A DNA stretch of 10,327 nt from Alphaproteobacteria bacterium (GTDB lineage: Bacteria; Pseudomonadota; Alphaproteobacteria; UBA8366), in the NCBI GenBank assembly GCA_029861675.1, contig JAOTYV010000165.1:1-10327 (forward strand). Direction: 5' to 3'. Shown piece by piece: positions 1-5,694 of this stretch. Below the pieces are notes generated by a model. That model saw only the letters and a list, made by a program, of their open reading frames with translations, had not been told where the DNA came from and did not search any database. Position 1 is the stretch's first letter, and every line of letters starts with the position of its first letter. A program made the position numbers and the translations under genes.

Positions 1-264
1 TCCGCCAACTTGTGTTCGAATTTTGTTTGCGCGCTGCGGCGGCTGCGGCGCTTGCCGTGAGATCCGCCGGTTGCCCCGGACCACCAGAACGCCGCCCTCG
101 CCGCGCGATGACCGGTGTAGCCGCCGGTCGCCGGGATGGTCGTTGCCGCGAACCACGGTCACCTGACCGGTCTGCGAGACACTTTGGGCCTGGACGCCGG
201 TATCGGCGATCAAGGTGATGCCAAAAGCGGCGATAACGAGGGCCATGGGCCATTGTTTATGCAT
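1..264 (-). CDS. Exported protein of unknown function, N-terminal part
   Basis: The reading frame is open from an ATG at 264 to the window edge, 88 codons with no stop, so the C-terminus lies outside. A strong ribosome binding site (GGGAGAGG) sits about 6 bases before the ATG, which fixes the start. The product begins with a typical Sec signal peptide: a short basic n-region (MHKQ), a hydrophobic core (residues about 6-20), and a likely cleavage site after VQA near residue 26. The mature part is basic and low in complexity, and it contains the near-repeat TVVRGN / LVVRGN about 30 residues apart, followed by a proline/glutamine/arginine-rich stretch. I do not recognise a family. It is probably periplasmic or secreted. 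It is transcribed divergently from the LOG gene. Existence of the gene is fairly sure; its function is unknown. Confidence 0.6.
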   Translation of the reverse strand, partial: MHKQWPMALVIAAFGITLIADTGVQAQSVSQTGQVTVVRGNDHPGDRRLHRSSRGEGGVLVVRGNRRISRQAPQPPQRANKIRTQVGG

Positions 265-594
265 CGAATTCCTCTCCCAAAGGGCCGTGGTCGGCGGGTG
301 TGGCTGCCGGTTGTCGGCACTCTTGCCGCCGTGCGCGGCAATCGCCGCTTGTCGGACCTCTTTTCGTTGAAGGAAGCATAAACAGGCGTCACCGCCCGCT
401 CATCAATGCATCGGTGTTACCTGAATGGTGTCAATCGGCGGCGGCGAGGCGTGCCGGGCCGGCGTGTCGGTCATGGAATTCACCTGGCCGAAATCCCCGC
501 CTTTAACCTTAAATTGACCACTCGAATGAGAAATTGACCTATAACGACGCAATGCCGCTATCGACTTTCAAGTTAATCCATTCGCGCAGGTACC
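265..594. other. Divergent intergenic region
   Basis: This 330-base gap lies between the start of the exported protein (minus) and the start of the LOG gene (plus), so it must hold both promoters. Its left part is GC-rich and I see no convincing reading frame in it. The right end, from about 500, becomes AT-richer and holds two copies of AAATTGACC and a candidate promoter for the LOG gene, described separately. For the minus-strand gene the only candidate is a weak TTGATG / TTTATG pair in the 380-405 region, which I do not consider supported. There is no terminator or RNA gene that I can see. Confidence 0.5.
534..562 (+). promoter_or_regulatory. Candidate sigma70-type promoter of the LOG gene
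   Basis: TTGACC (534-539), 17 bases, then GCTATC (557-562). The -35 matches the consensus in five of six positions, and the -10 is of the weak form often seen in alphaproteobacteria. Transcription would begin near 569, giving a leader of about 26 bases before the ATG at 595. An identical AAATTGACC lies exactly 20 bases upstream (511-519 and 531-539), so an alternative -35 at 514-519 is possible, but its best -10 (CCTATA, 538-543) is poor. Confidence 0.4.
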
Positions 595-1413
595 ATGACG
601 AAATCCAAACCGCCCGCATCGATCAAGGCCTACTCGAACGCAGGTTTTCTCCAGAGCAAGGACGCGCGCGCATTGCGCATTCTCGCGGAGTACCTGGAAC
701 CGAAAAGCCGATTCGACCATCACAAGATTGATGACACGATTGTCTTCATGGGATCGGCGCGGACGTTATCGAACGAGGACGCCGAAGCTGCGCTGGCCGA
801 GGCGGAGCGCACCAACGGAGACGTCGCCCGGGCAAAGACCGATCTCGCCATGTCGGTCTATTATGAGGCAGCGCGGGAACTGGCTCACCGGCTGACCGAT
901 TGGTCGAAGGATCTTGAAGACGAGGACCGGCGGTTCGTCGTGTGCACCGGCGGCGGTCCGGGCATTATGGAGGCGGCAAATCGCGGTGCCTCCGAGGCCA
1001 AGGGCGTCAATCTCGGCTTGACCATCTCATTGCCGGACGAGCAGTCGGGCAACAGCTACATCACACGTGGTCTCGATATTCACTTTCACTATTTCTTTAT
1101 GCGTAAATTTTGGTTCGCCTATCAGGCGAAAGCGGTGGTGTTGTTTCCAGGCGGGTTCGGTACCCTTGATGAGTTGTTTGAGATTTTGACCTTGCTGCAG
1201 ACCCAGAAAATTCGAAAGCGGCTGCCAGTGGTGCTCTACGGGTCCGAATTTTGGGGAAAAGTGGTGGATTTCGATGCGCTGGCATCCTTTGGCACAATCA
1301 GCCCGGATGACGTGGCCATCGTCGAGCGATGTGATTCGATCGATGATGCCTATGAATTTATTGTCCGCGAACTAACCGAACATGCTCTCAATATGCCGGG
1401 CGCGCTACTATAG
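595..1413 (+). CDS. LOG-family nucleoside 5'-monophosphate phosphoribohydrolase
   Basis: The 272-residue product belongs to the LOG (lysine decarboxylase-like, TIGR00730) family. These Rossmann-fold enzymes hydrolyse the N-glycosidic bond of purine nucleoside 5'-monophosphates, releasing the base and ribose 5-phosphate; plant and some bacterial members activate cytokinins this way. Visible signatures are FMGSAR (51-56), the nucleotide-binding loop GGGPGIMEAANRGA (119-132), an arginine/lysine pair at 170-171, and the hallmark PGGFGTLDE (185-193). The first 45 or so residues are an extension absent from short LOG proteins, so this is the longer bacterial type. The old 'lysine decarboxylase' label for the family is wrong. 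The ATG at 595 has only a weak AGG upstream; no earlier in-frame start is better. The gene stands alone, with no plus-strand terminator found after it. Whether the natural substrate is a cytokinin nucleotide, AMP or another nucleotide cannot be read from the sequence. Confidence 0.93.
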   Translation: MTKSKPPASIKAYSNAGFLQSKDARALRILAEYLEPKSRFDHHKIDDTIVFMGSARTLSNEDAEAALAEAERTNGDVARAKTDLAMSVYYEAARELAHRLTDWSKDLEDEDRRFVVCTGGGPGIMEAANRGASEAKGVNLGLTISLPDEQSGNSYITRGLDIHFHYFFMRKFWFAYQAKAVVLFPGGFGTLDELFEILTLLQTQKIRKRLPVVLYGSEFWGKVVDFDALASFGTISPDDVAIVERCDSIDDAYEFIVRELTEHALNMPGALL

Positions 1414-1502
1414 TACCACGTTCGATTATGTAAATTTCGGGAATACCCCTCCGCGCCGCGCCAGCTGCCGCAGTGATTAGCAATAAAATCCTAATCGCGA
1501 TG

Positions 1503-1535
1503 AAAAAAGAGGCCATCGAAAAAATCAATGGCCTC
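1503..1535 (-). terminator. Rho-independent terminator, minus strand
   Basis: GAGGCCAT (1509-1516) and ATGGCCTC (1528-1535) form a perfect 8-bp GC-containing stem with an 11-base loop. Read on the minus strand the stem is followed directly by six T residues (A6 at 1503-1508 on plus). There is no T run after the stem on the plus strand, so it does not serve the LOG gene. It would end a minus-strand transcript coming from the AT-rich region or shield the LOG gene from antisense transcription. Confidence 0.65.
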
Positions 1536-1670
1536 GAAGTCGGAGGAATCAAGAGGAGGTATAGTCATAAAAGTAACAAGAAATAGTCGTAATGACAGTG
1601 ATGAAGGTCACAACAATATAATAAAAAATGTAATTAAAATAATATAAACAATGATTATAAAACAGTCGTA

Positions 1671-1699
1671 TTGATCTAATACTAATACACTGTTCTAAT
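1671..1699 (+). promoter_or_regulatory. Candidate promoter of the 100-residue orphan gene
   Basis: TTGATC (1671-1676), exactly 17 bases, then TCTAAT (1694-1699), a five-of-six match to TATAAT. The expected start of transcription is near 1706, giving a leader of about 60 bases before the ATG at 1769. The location in an AT-rich patch makes chance matches likelier, so this is only moderately supported. Confidence 0.4.
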
Positions 1700-1768
1700 T
1701 ACTTAATTATATACTTAAAATACAATCCTGCCATCAATGTAATCATTGCGGTTGGGATTGGCGCAACG

Positions 1769-2071
1769 ATGCATGTTAAATCCAGCGGGCCTTTCAGCCT
1801 GACATTGTGCGACGAGCACCTGTTCACGCGGGTTTCGTATGCCATGGTTGTGACCAGATTGTGGCATTCCGTAGTGCGGCGGGAAGATGCGAGCTTCGAT
1901 TATTTCGAGATCAATCGCCGGGAGGGACGGGCCACCCACCGGGTCGGACGGCTATCATCCGGCCTGTATGTTGTCTTCAATCTCGACACCGGGGAACGGG
2001 AATATGGCGATTCCTTGGCCGAAGTGCTACGCGATGTCGCCTATGTACCAACATCGAACGAGTGCGGTTAG
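1769..2071 (+). CDS. Hypothetical protein, 100 residues
   Basis: I do not recognise this protein. The frame has codon use like its neighbours, and its composition is that of a soluble globular protein: mixed charged and hydrophobic residues, no signal peptide, no membrane segment. Residues 41-95 (from about SFDYFEINRREGRATHRVGR through the segment ending LRDVAYV) alternate in a way that suggests beta-strands followed by a short helix. The ATG at 1769 is the first start in the frame; its ribosome binding site is weak (GGGATTGG). A later ATG at codon 26 has no better site. It is preceded by a promoter candidate and is alone on this strand, converging on the CHAP lipoprotein gene. It may be a small lineage-restricted protein. 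It could also be a chance frame, since overlapping frames of similar length exist here. Confidence 0.5.
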   Translation: MHVKSSGPFSLTLCDEHLFTRVSYAMVVTRLWHSVVRREDASFDYFEINRREGRATHRVGRLSSGLYVVFNLDTGEREYGDSLAEVLRDVAYVPTSNECG

Positions 2072-2107
2072 CGGTACCGCTATTGGTCCGAAATCCGCCG
2101 AAATCCG
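2069..2107. repeat. 14-bp perfect palindrome and tandem 10-mer between convergent genes
   Basis: TAGCGGTACCGCTA (2069-2082) is a perfect palindrome that begins with the stop codon of the orphan gene. Five bases later CCGAAATCCG occurs twice head to tail (2088-2097, 2098-2107). Both lie in the 72-base gap between genes that converge. There is no adjacent T run, so it is not a classical terminator. Confidence 0.6.
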
Positions 2108-2143
2108 CTAAATTCTGAATGCCGCCGCGGAAGGTTGGCGTGC

Positions 2144-2983
2144 TCAGCTTAAGGGTTTGATCAAGGGAGCGAATACGTACCCCAATACCCGGCCGCGCCG
2201 TGCGATACGGTACCAGGAGGCGCCGGTGATCCGCTCCACCACTTCGACCTTCGTGCGCATCGGCAGGGTTGTAACCCGCGCCGATTTCGCCGATGGCGCC
2301 CGTCGGACATTGGCGTTCTGTACCGTCATGAACATTTGCGACGGTTCCGGATAAATGAACCCATACATCGGATAAACGCCCGCACCATAGCGGTTTCCGG
2401 GCGTGTACCAGACCTTCACGGAGGACCAGTCGTTCTTTGGTGATACATCGCGTACCGGCGTGCCGATATGGATGCGCCTCCGGTTCAGCCAGTTGGCGTG
2501 ATCCACGACAATTTCCCGGTTATTCAGGACTTCCGTCACGACCGCGATATGGCCGAACTTGATCCGGCGTGTCTGCCGCATAACCATCACCGCGCCGACA
2601 CGGGGCGTCTTAGCTCTCTTGAACTTGCCGTATGCGCTCCGCCACCACGTTCCCGCATTCCCCCGTATGGGGATGCCCGAGGCATTGCGCGCGAAGGGTA
2701 CGCAGTACAGCGGCCGTGGCGGCACGACTATTTTCGGCATTGGGACGCCCATTGCCAGCGTTGAGGCGCTGTATGACGGTCCGAGCCAGCGTGCGAGGTC
2801 GCCATCGCTTGCAGTCGAATCCTCGTCCAATCCGGCGTCGTAATTGCCGTTGGCTTCGTTCGCGGATGACTGGGAGTCTGCCAATGAGTCCGTCTTCGGG
2901 GCGGCGCACGCGGACAAAAGAAGTCCAACGCTGCCGAGGGCGGTCAAACAGATGCCTCGGCTCCAAATATTTTTAGTCGGCAA
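2144..2983 (-). CDS. Lipoprotein with CHAP amidase/peptidase and bacterial SH3 domains
   Basis: The 279-residue product is probably a lipid-anchored cell-wall hydrolase. I chose the TTG at 2983 because GGGGGA stands 5 bases before it and the protein then opens with a textbook lipoprotein signal: K4, R9, hydrophobic 11-24, lipobox LSAC with the lipidated Cys at 26. A longer frame reaching 3175 would overlap the upstream gene and bury this signal. Residues 27-85 are a Ser/Asp/Asn-rich linker. The CHAP domain (about 90-170) shows the nucleophile Cys94 in YCVPFARNASGI, His145 in GHIAVV, and Asp161/Asn164 in VVDHANW as third-residue candidates. Residues about 217-279 match a bacterial SH3 domain (NVRRAPSAKSA, then GASWYRI), usually a wall-binding module. 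CHAP enzymes cut peptide or amide bonds in peptidoglycan; the exact bond is not readable. It is last of four co-oriented envelope genes but seems to have its own promoter. Confidence 0.87.
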   Translation of the reverse strand: MPTKNIWSRGICLTALGSVGLLLSACAAPKTDSLADSQSSANEANGNYDAGLDEDSTASDGDLARWLGPSYSASTLAMGVPMPKIVVPPRPLYCVPFARNASGIPIRGNAGTWWRSAYGKFKRAKTPRVGAVMVMRQTRRIKFGHIAVVTEVLNNREIVVDHANWLNRRRIHIGTPVRDVSPKNDWSSVKVWYTPGNRYGAGVYPMYGFIYPEPSQMFMTVQNANVRRAPSAKSARVTTLPMRTKVEVVERITGASWYRIARRGRVLGYVFAPLIKPLS

Positions 2984-3025
2984 GAATTCCCCCAACGGAT
3001 CAAATGCACAGAACGGCGAGAAATG

Positions 3026-3054
3026 ATTAAGCCATTTTTCCTGCGCCGTTACAA
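3026..3054 (-). promoter_or_regulatory. Candidate promoter of the CHAP lipoprotein gene
   Basis: Read on the minus strand: TTGTAA (3049-3054), 17 bases, CTTAAT (3026-3031). Each hexamer matches consensus at four of six positions. Transcription would begin near 3019, about 36 bases before the TTG start at 2983, which also supports that start over the longer frame. It lies in the 113-base gap after the PH-like membrane protein gene. Confidence 0.4.
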
Positions 3055-3096
3055 CTTGCGACAAAGTCGTGTGCGTGCGGGGGCGGCCGTGACCGC

Positions 3097-3768
3097 CTAT
3101 GAGGCGGCGAGATAGGTTGCCGCGATGCCGGGGATGACCGCCGCGAACAGGATGAATGCCACAATTGCTTCCCAATGAGCCCGGTTGACCGCCCGGTCGG
3201 CATCGAGGACATCCTGGGTCGGTACGACCACGTTGAAATCAATTGGCGCCATGGTCGTCATCGGCAGCAGAAAATCGAGCAACCGGCTCCGGCCCGATGT
3301 GCGCAGAAAATATGTCTGAATGACCGGATTGCCCGAACGGTGGTGTCGGGGTTGGAACAGGGTGGCAATCGACCGGTCGGCGCCGTTCGGTGTCAGCGCC
3401 GCGTCGATATCCAGCGCAATCTGATATCCCCAGTCGTCGAGGAGACGAATATCCCGAATTCGATCCCAGGATATTGGGTTGGGACTCAATCTCTTGTCCG
3501 TCACGCCCTGGCCGTCGATCGTCAGCACCGCGCCAGACCACCGGAGCAGCCCGACACACCACATTGCGGCCTTCCCGGTAAGCATGATGATTCCGGTGAG
3601 GACCATGGATGCCGCAACGCGGTTTTCCAGGGACGCCAGGCCATCGAGGTAAAACAACGCCGCGATGAGAACCGCGACCGATAGTACCAGAATCGCAATC
3701 CACGAGAGGACACGCCGCCGGTCGACGAAATACTCAAAGCGATTGTCGAATAAAGCGGGTACGGTCAT
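3097..3768 (-). CDS. Membrane protein with PH-like domain (STM3941-like layout)
   Basis: The 223-residue product starts at the ATG at 3768. A GTG at 3834 would add 22 very basic residues; neither start has a clear ribosome binding site, and the shorter form resembles related proteins better. Layout: charged N-terminus, TM1 (about 20-41), TM2 (about 51-75), a PH-like beta domain (about 80-190) containing AVLTIDGQGVTDKRL and ISWDRIRDIR, and a C-terminal TM (about 200-220). The G-(V/I)-x-D-(K/R)-R ... I-x-W-x-x-I pattern is what I associate with the STM3941/bacterial PH-like families, whose biochemical role is unknown. With the N-terminus inside, the PH-like domain would be cytoplasmic. The same scaffold occurs in the N-terminal 220 residues of the Sel1-repeat protein encoded divergently at 5695. 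It follows the PrsW gene by 97 bases and may share its transcript. Confidence 0.8.
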   Translation of the reverse strand: MTVPALFDNRFEYFVDRRRVLSWIAILVLSVAVLIAALFYLDGLASLENRVAASMVLTGIIMLTGKAAMWCVGLLRWSGAVLTIDGQGVTDKRLSPNPISWDRIRDIRLLDDWGYQIALDIDAALTPNGADRSIATLFQPRHHRSGNPVIQTYFLRTSGRSRLLDFLLPMTTMAPIDFNVVVPTQDVLDADRAVNRAHWEAIVAFILFAAVIPGIAATYLAAS

Positions 3769-3865
3769 GACGTCGCGCCGTGGGTGGTCGGAAAGAATGC
3801 GAGGAAAGTCTCGATTTCTGCGATTCCTGGCCACGCACTATGTGGTCACAAGGCTTGCCAATCCG

Positions 3866-4672
3866 TTAATCTCTGCTGGCCGCCGCGTTGTGGACCGTAT
3901 GCGCGTGCAATCGGTCGGTGTCTCCCAATGGCAATGGCACGAGATATGCCGGCGTTTTCGCCAACGATCTGACCGCGTGAGCGGCGACAAAGGCCGTTAC
4001 GATAATCGCCACGATGAAGACGATTTGGAATTCAAGCGCTTCGGCATCGGGGAGACCTTGCGTGTGTTCGTATAGCCGCTGCACCGCGAAAACCGGATAA
4101 TCGTAGAAGCCGTGCAGGATGGTCGGCACCAAAATCATCAGCAGGAGGGAGCGCCGCTTCGACTGCGTCACGATGAGGTATTGTGCGGCGTGATACCCCA
4201 TGATGATTCCCATCGTTGAATGCATCGGAATGGCGGTGACGGCGCGAACCATTGCGGTGCTGCTCCAGTCGTCCGAACCGAAGACGTAGTAAATATTCTC
4301 GATCGATGCGAATCCGAGCGAAACGACGATCGAGAGGACGACGACGTCCAACGGACGGCGGACATCTTCGTGCCGCATCAAGAAGTAGTAGATGACCAGA
4401 AACTTGCCGAGCTCCTCCGGCAGCGACGCTTCCAGAAAGGCGACGCCGGCGGCGTAGAGCCGCAGATCGACGATCGAAAAAAAATTCGGCGCAAACAGGG
4501 ATGCCACGCCCGCAATCGGAATTGCCGCGGTGAAACCGAGACCGAATGCGATCCAGGTTAATTCTCGGATGCCGCGCCATGCGCGCGAATAGCTGAAATA
4601 CACCAGCAGGAGTGCGCCAGGCGCAATGGCGGAAATGGCGGCGGCGAGGCGCAATATTAGAGGGTCGCTCAC
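3866..4672 (-). CDS. PrsW-family intramembrane metalloprotease
   Basis: The 268-residue, highly hydrophobic product with about seven or eight predicted membrane segments carries all the conserved PrsW-family motifs: EELGK (86-90), FASIEN (121-126), HSTMG (151-155) and HGFYD (187-191). The paired glutamates and the histidines are the expected metal and catalytic residues of this CAAX-protease-related superfamily. The founding member, PrsW of Bacillus subtilis, makes the first cut in the anti-sigma factor RsiW; proteobacterial members mostly have unknown substrates. No sigma factor or anti-sigma factor is encoded in this window, so that role cannot be assumed here. The start is a GTG at 4672 preceded by AGGCAGG. 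The gene lies 92 bases after the DUF2628 gene and before the PH-like membrane protein, all on the minus strand. The catalytic motifs are complete, so the enzyme is probably active. Confidence 0.9.
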   Translation of the reverse strand: MSDPLILRLAAAISAIAPGALLLVYFSYSRAWRGIRELTWIAFGLGFTAAIPIAGVASLFAPNFFSIVDLRLYAAGVAFLEASLPEELGKFLVIYYFLMRHEDVRRPLDVVVLSIVVSLGFASIENIYYVFGSDDWSSTAMVRAVTAIPMHSTMGIIMGYHAAQYLIVTQSKRRSLLLMILVPTILHGFYDYPVFAVQRLYEHTQGLPDAEALEFQIVFIVAIIVTAFVAAHAVRSLAKTPAYLVPLPLGDTDRLHAHTVHNAAASRD

Positions 4673-4725
4673 GATGCCTGCCTTTCGAGACGCATGCCGG
4701 CCCTCTGTGGCGGCGGGCTTGTTGG

Positions 4726-4731
4726 ATTATA
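4726..4731 (-). promoter_or_regulatory. Possible -10 element upstream of the PrsW gene
   Basis: ATTATA on plus reads as a perfect TATAAT on the minus strand, about 54 bases before the GTG start of the PrsW gene. I find no acceptable -35 at 16-18 bases, so an internal promoter here is only a possibility and read-through from the DUF2628 gene is equally likely. Confidence 0.22.
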
Positions 4732-4764
4732 TGAGATTTGGGGCACCGGGCGTGTCTCCGACGT

Positions 4765-5313
4765 CTAAAGGTGGAGCAGGTCGTGGAGGGCGAGGGCGAT
4801 CGTTATGCCTTGGGTGAGCGCGCCGAACACCGCCCCTGGTATCGATACGCCCCCGGCGCGCCGGATATAGGCTAAGCGTCGGTCCATTGCAGAGTATCGT
4901 TCCGTTGCCCTGTCGATCTTGCCGAGCGCATGCGCCAGATACCAGGATTTCGCATAGAGGCCGGTGCAGACCGCGATCATGAACCCCGACCCGAAGAACA
5001 GGGATCCCGGCACGATATGATCGAATAGGACGGGAAGAATCACGAGGACGATGCCGCCAAGATACATTTTTCGGTAGAAGAGCCAGGGGATCGTTAACGC
5101 GAACGCAGCCCAATGCCATGAGATGGCTGGACTTGCCGATTCGAGGGCCGGTGCGGTTACCGGCACATTCCGGCTTCCCGTACGCCGGTAGTGCGCCAGA
5201 TAGATTTGCGCGTTCCGACCGATAAAGTCGGCCAACAGGGTTTCCTGCCCGAGTTTCTCCACCGGCGCCTGGGCGGCTTCGGCCGCGCGGTGCTCTGCGT
5301 TCGCCAAACTCAT
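4765..5313 (-). CDS. DUF2628-family membrane protein
   Basis: The 182-residue product has the recognisable DUF2628 (PF10947) pattern: FIGRNAQIYL (30-39), then SWHWAAF (65-71) and PWLFYRKMY (76-84), followed by hydrophobic segments at about 86-104 and 106-126 and a further one near the C-terminus (about 157-175). The function of the family is not established. Many members are short inner-membrane proteins in which the W-AAF...W-YRKMY segment enters the membrane. The N-terminal 28 residues are Ala/Glu-rich and probably cytoplasmic. The ATG at 5313 has a weak AGG about 14 bases upstream. It is the first gene of the minus-strand envelope cluster and faces the AT-rich divergent region, so its promoter should control at least the PrsW gene as well. 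Confidence 0.85.
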   Translation of the reverse strand: MSLANAEHRAAEAAQAPVEKLGQETLLADFIGRNAQIYLAHYRRTGSRNVPVTAPALESASPAISWHWAAFALTIPWLFYRKMYLGGIVLVILPVLFDHIVPGSLFFGSGFMIAVCTGLYAKSWYLAHALGKIDRATERYSAMDRRLAYIRRAGGVSIPGAVFGALTQGITIALALHDLLHL

Positions 5314-5694
5314 CGGGAATGCGACCTAATACATGCCGGTGGATAGGGAAATCATCAACGCCGCTATCCTCATCCGCTTCGCACAGTTTTTGTTTATCAA
5401 AAATATAATTTCTTAACGATCGGCGTTTTTCTATGTAAAAAGCAAGAAAAACAAAACATAATAAATATCATTAAAAGGAAAATAGAATAAAAAATATTGA
5501 TATTGTTGTGCTGCGCTGCATAATGAATAGGCGGTGTTTTGTCAATTGTTTGAATTTTAAGAATAACTTTATGAAAATAATGTTAATGAGGGATGTAACA
5601 TCGTTGATACCGCGATGCCTTGTTGGATCGATGCCGATGAACGCATCTGTCGCACTGGCATCTTAGGCGCGGTCAAGTTGGAGGGGGAATTGCC
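5314..5694. other. AT-rich divergent intergenic region
   Basis: This 381-base gap separates the minus-strand envelope cluster from the plus-strand Sel1-repeat gene and must hold both promoters. From about 5385 to 5590 it is strongly AT-rich, with A-runs at about 5437-5441, 5447-5451, 5453-5456, 5473-5476, 5479-5482 and 5489-5494, several of them spaced near one helical turn, which suggests intrinsic bending. GATGT-A-ACATC (5592-5602) is a short inverted repeat. I could not pick a convincing promoter: TTGAAT near 5550 (plus) and TTGATA near 5396 (minus) have only poor -10 partners. A 31-codon frame at 5571-5666 is discussed under findings. Confidence 0.55.
5680..5687 (+). promoter_or_regulatory. 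Strong ribosome binding site fixing a GTG start
   Basis: GGAGGGGG lies 7 bases before the GTG at 5695. It is the best ribosome binding site in the window and identifies GTG rather than the nearby out-of-frame TTG (5690) or the in-frame ATG at codon 5 as the start of the Sel1-repeat protein. Confidence 0.75.

Larger units (their letters stand above)
1414..1768. other. AT-rich intergenic region
   Basis: This 355-base gap is GC-rich for its first 60 bases and then turns strongly AT-rich from about 1560 to 1735, unlike the flanking genes. It holds an imperfect stem (GTGATTAG 1473-1480 with CTAATCGC 1491-1498), a minus-strand intrinsic terminator (1503-1535), an isolated near-perfect Shine-Dalgarno sequence AGGAGGT (1554-1560) with no normal start codon after it, and a plus-strand promoter candidate for the downstream gene (1671-1699). 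On the minus strand ATTATA at 1706-1711 and 1654-1659 reads as TATAAT, so minus-strand transcription towards the terminator is possible. No protein-coding frame with normal start and composition is evident. Confidence 0.6.

Noticed and set aside
136..506. Short plus- and minus-strand frames in and next to the first intergenic region
   Set aside because: There is no ribosome binding site or coding-like composition, and they conflict with the exported protein frame or sit in the promoter region.
1473..1498. Imperfect stem GTGATTAG / CTAATCGC after the LOG gene as its terminator
   Set aside because: The stem is AT-rich with a wobble pair and is followed by A rather than T residues on the plus strand.
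1715..1939. 74-codon minus-strand frame that could be the gene ended by the terminator at 1503-1535
   Set aside because: It overlaps the better-supported plus-strand orphan gene, shows no ribosome binding site, and its stop is about 180 bases from the terminator.
2984..3175. N-terminal extension of the CHAP protein to 3175
   Set aside because: It overlaps the end of the PH-like membrane protein gene, has no ribosome binding site, and would bury the lipoprotein signal.
3175..3684. 169-codon plus-strand frame opposite the PH-like membrane protein
   Set aside because: The minus-strand frame has three membrane segments and a family pattern; this one has neither.
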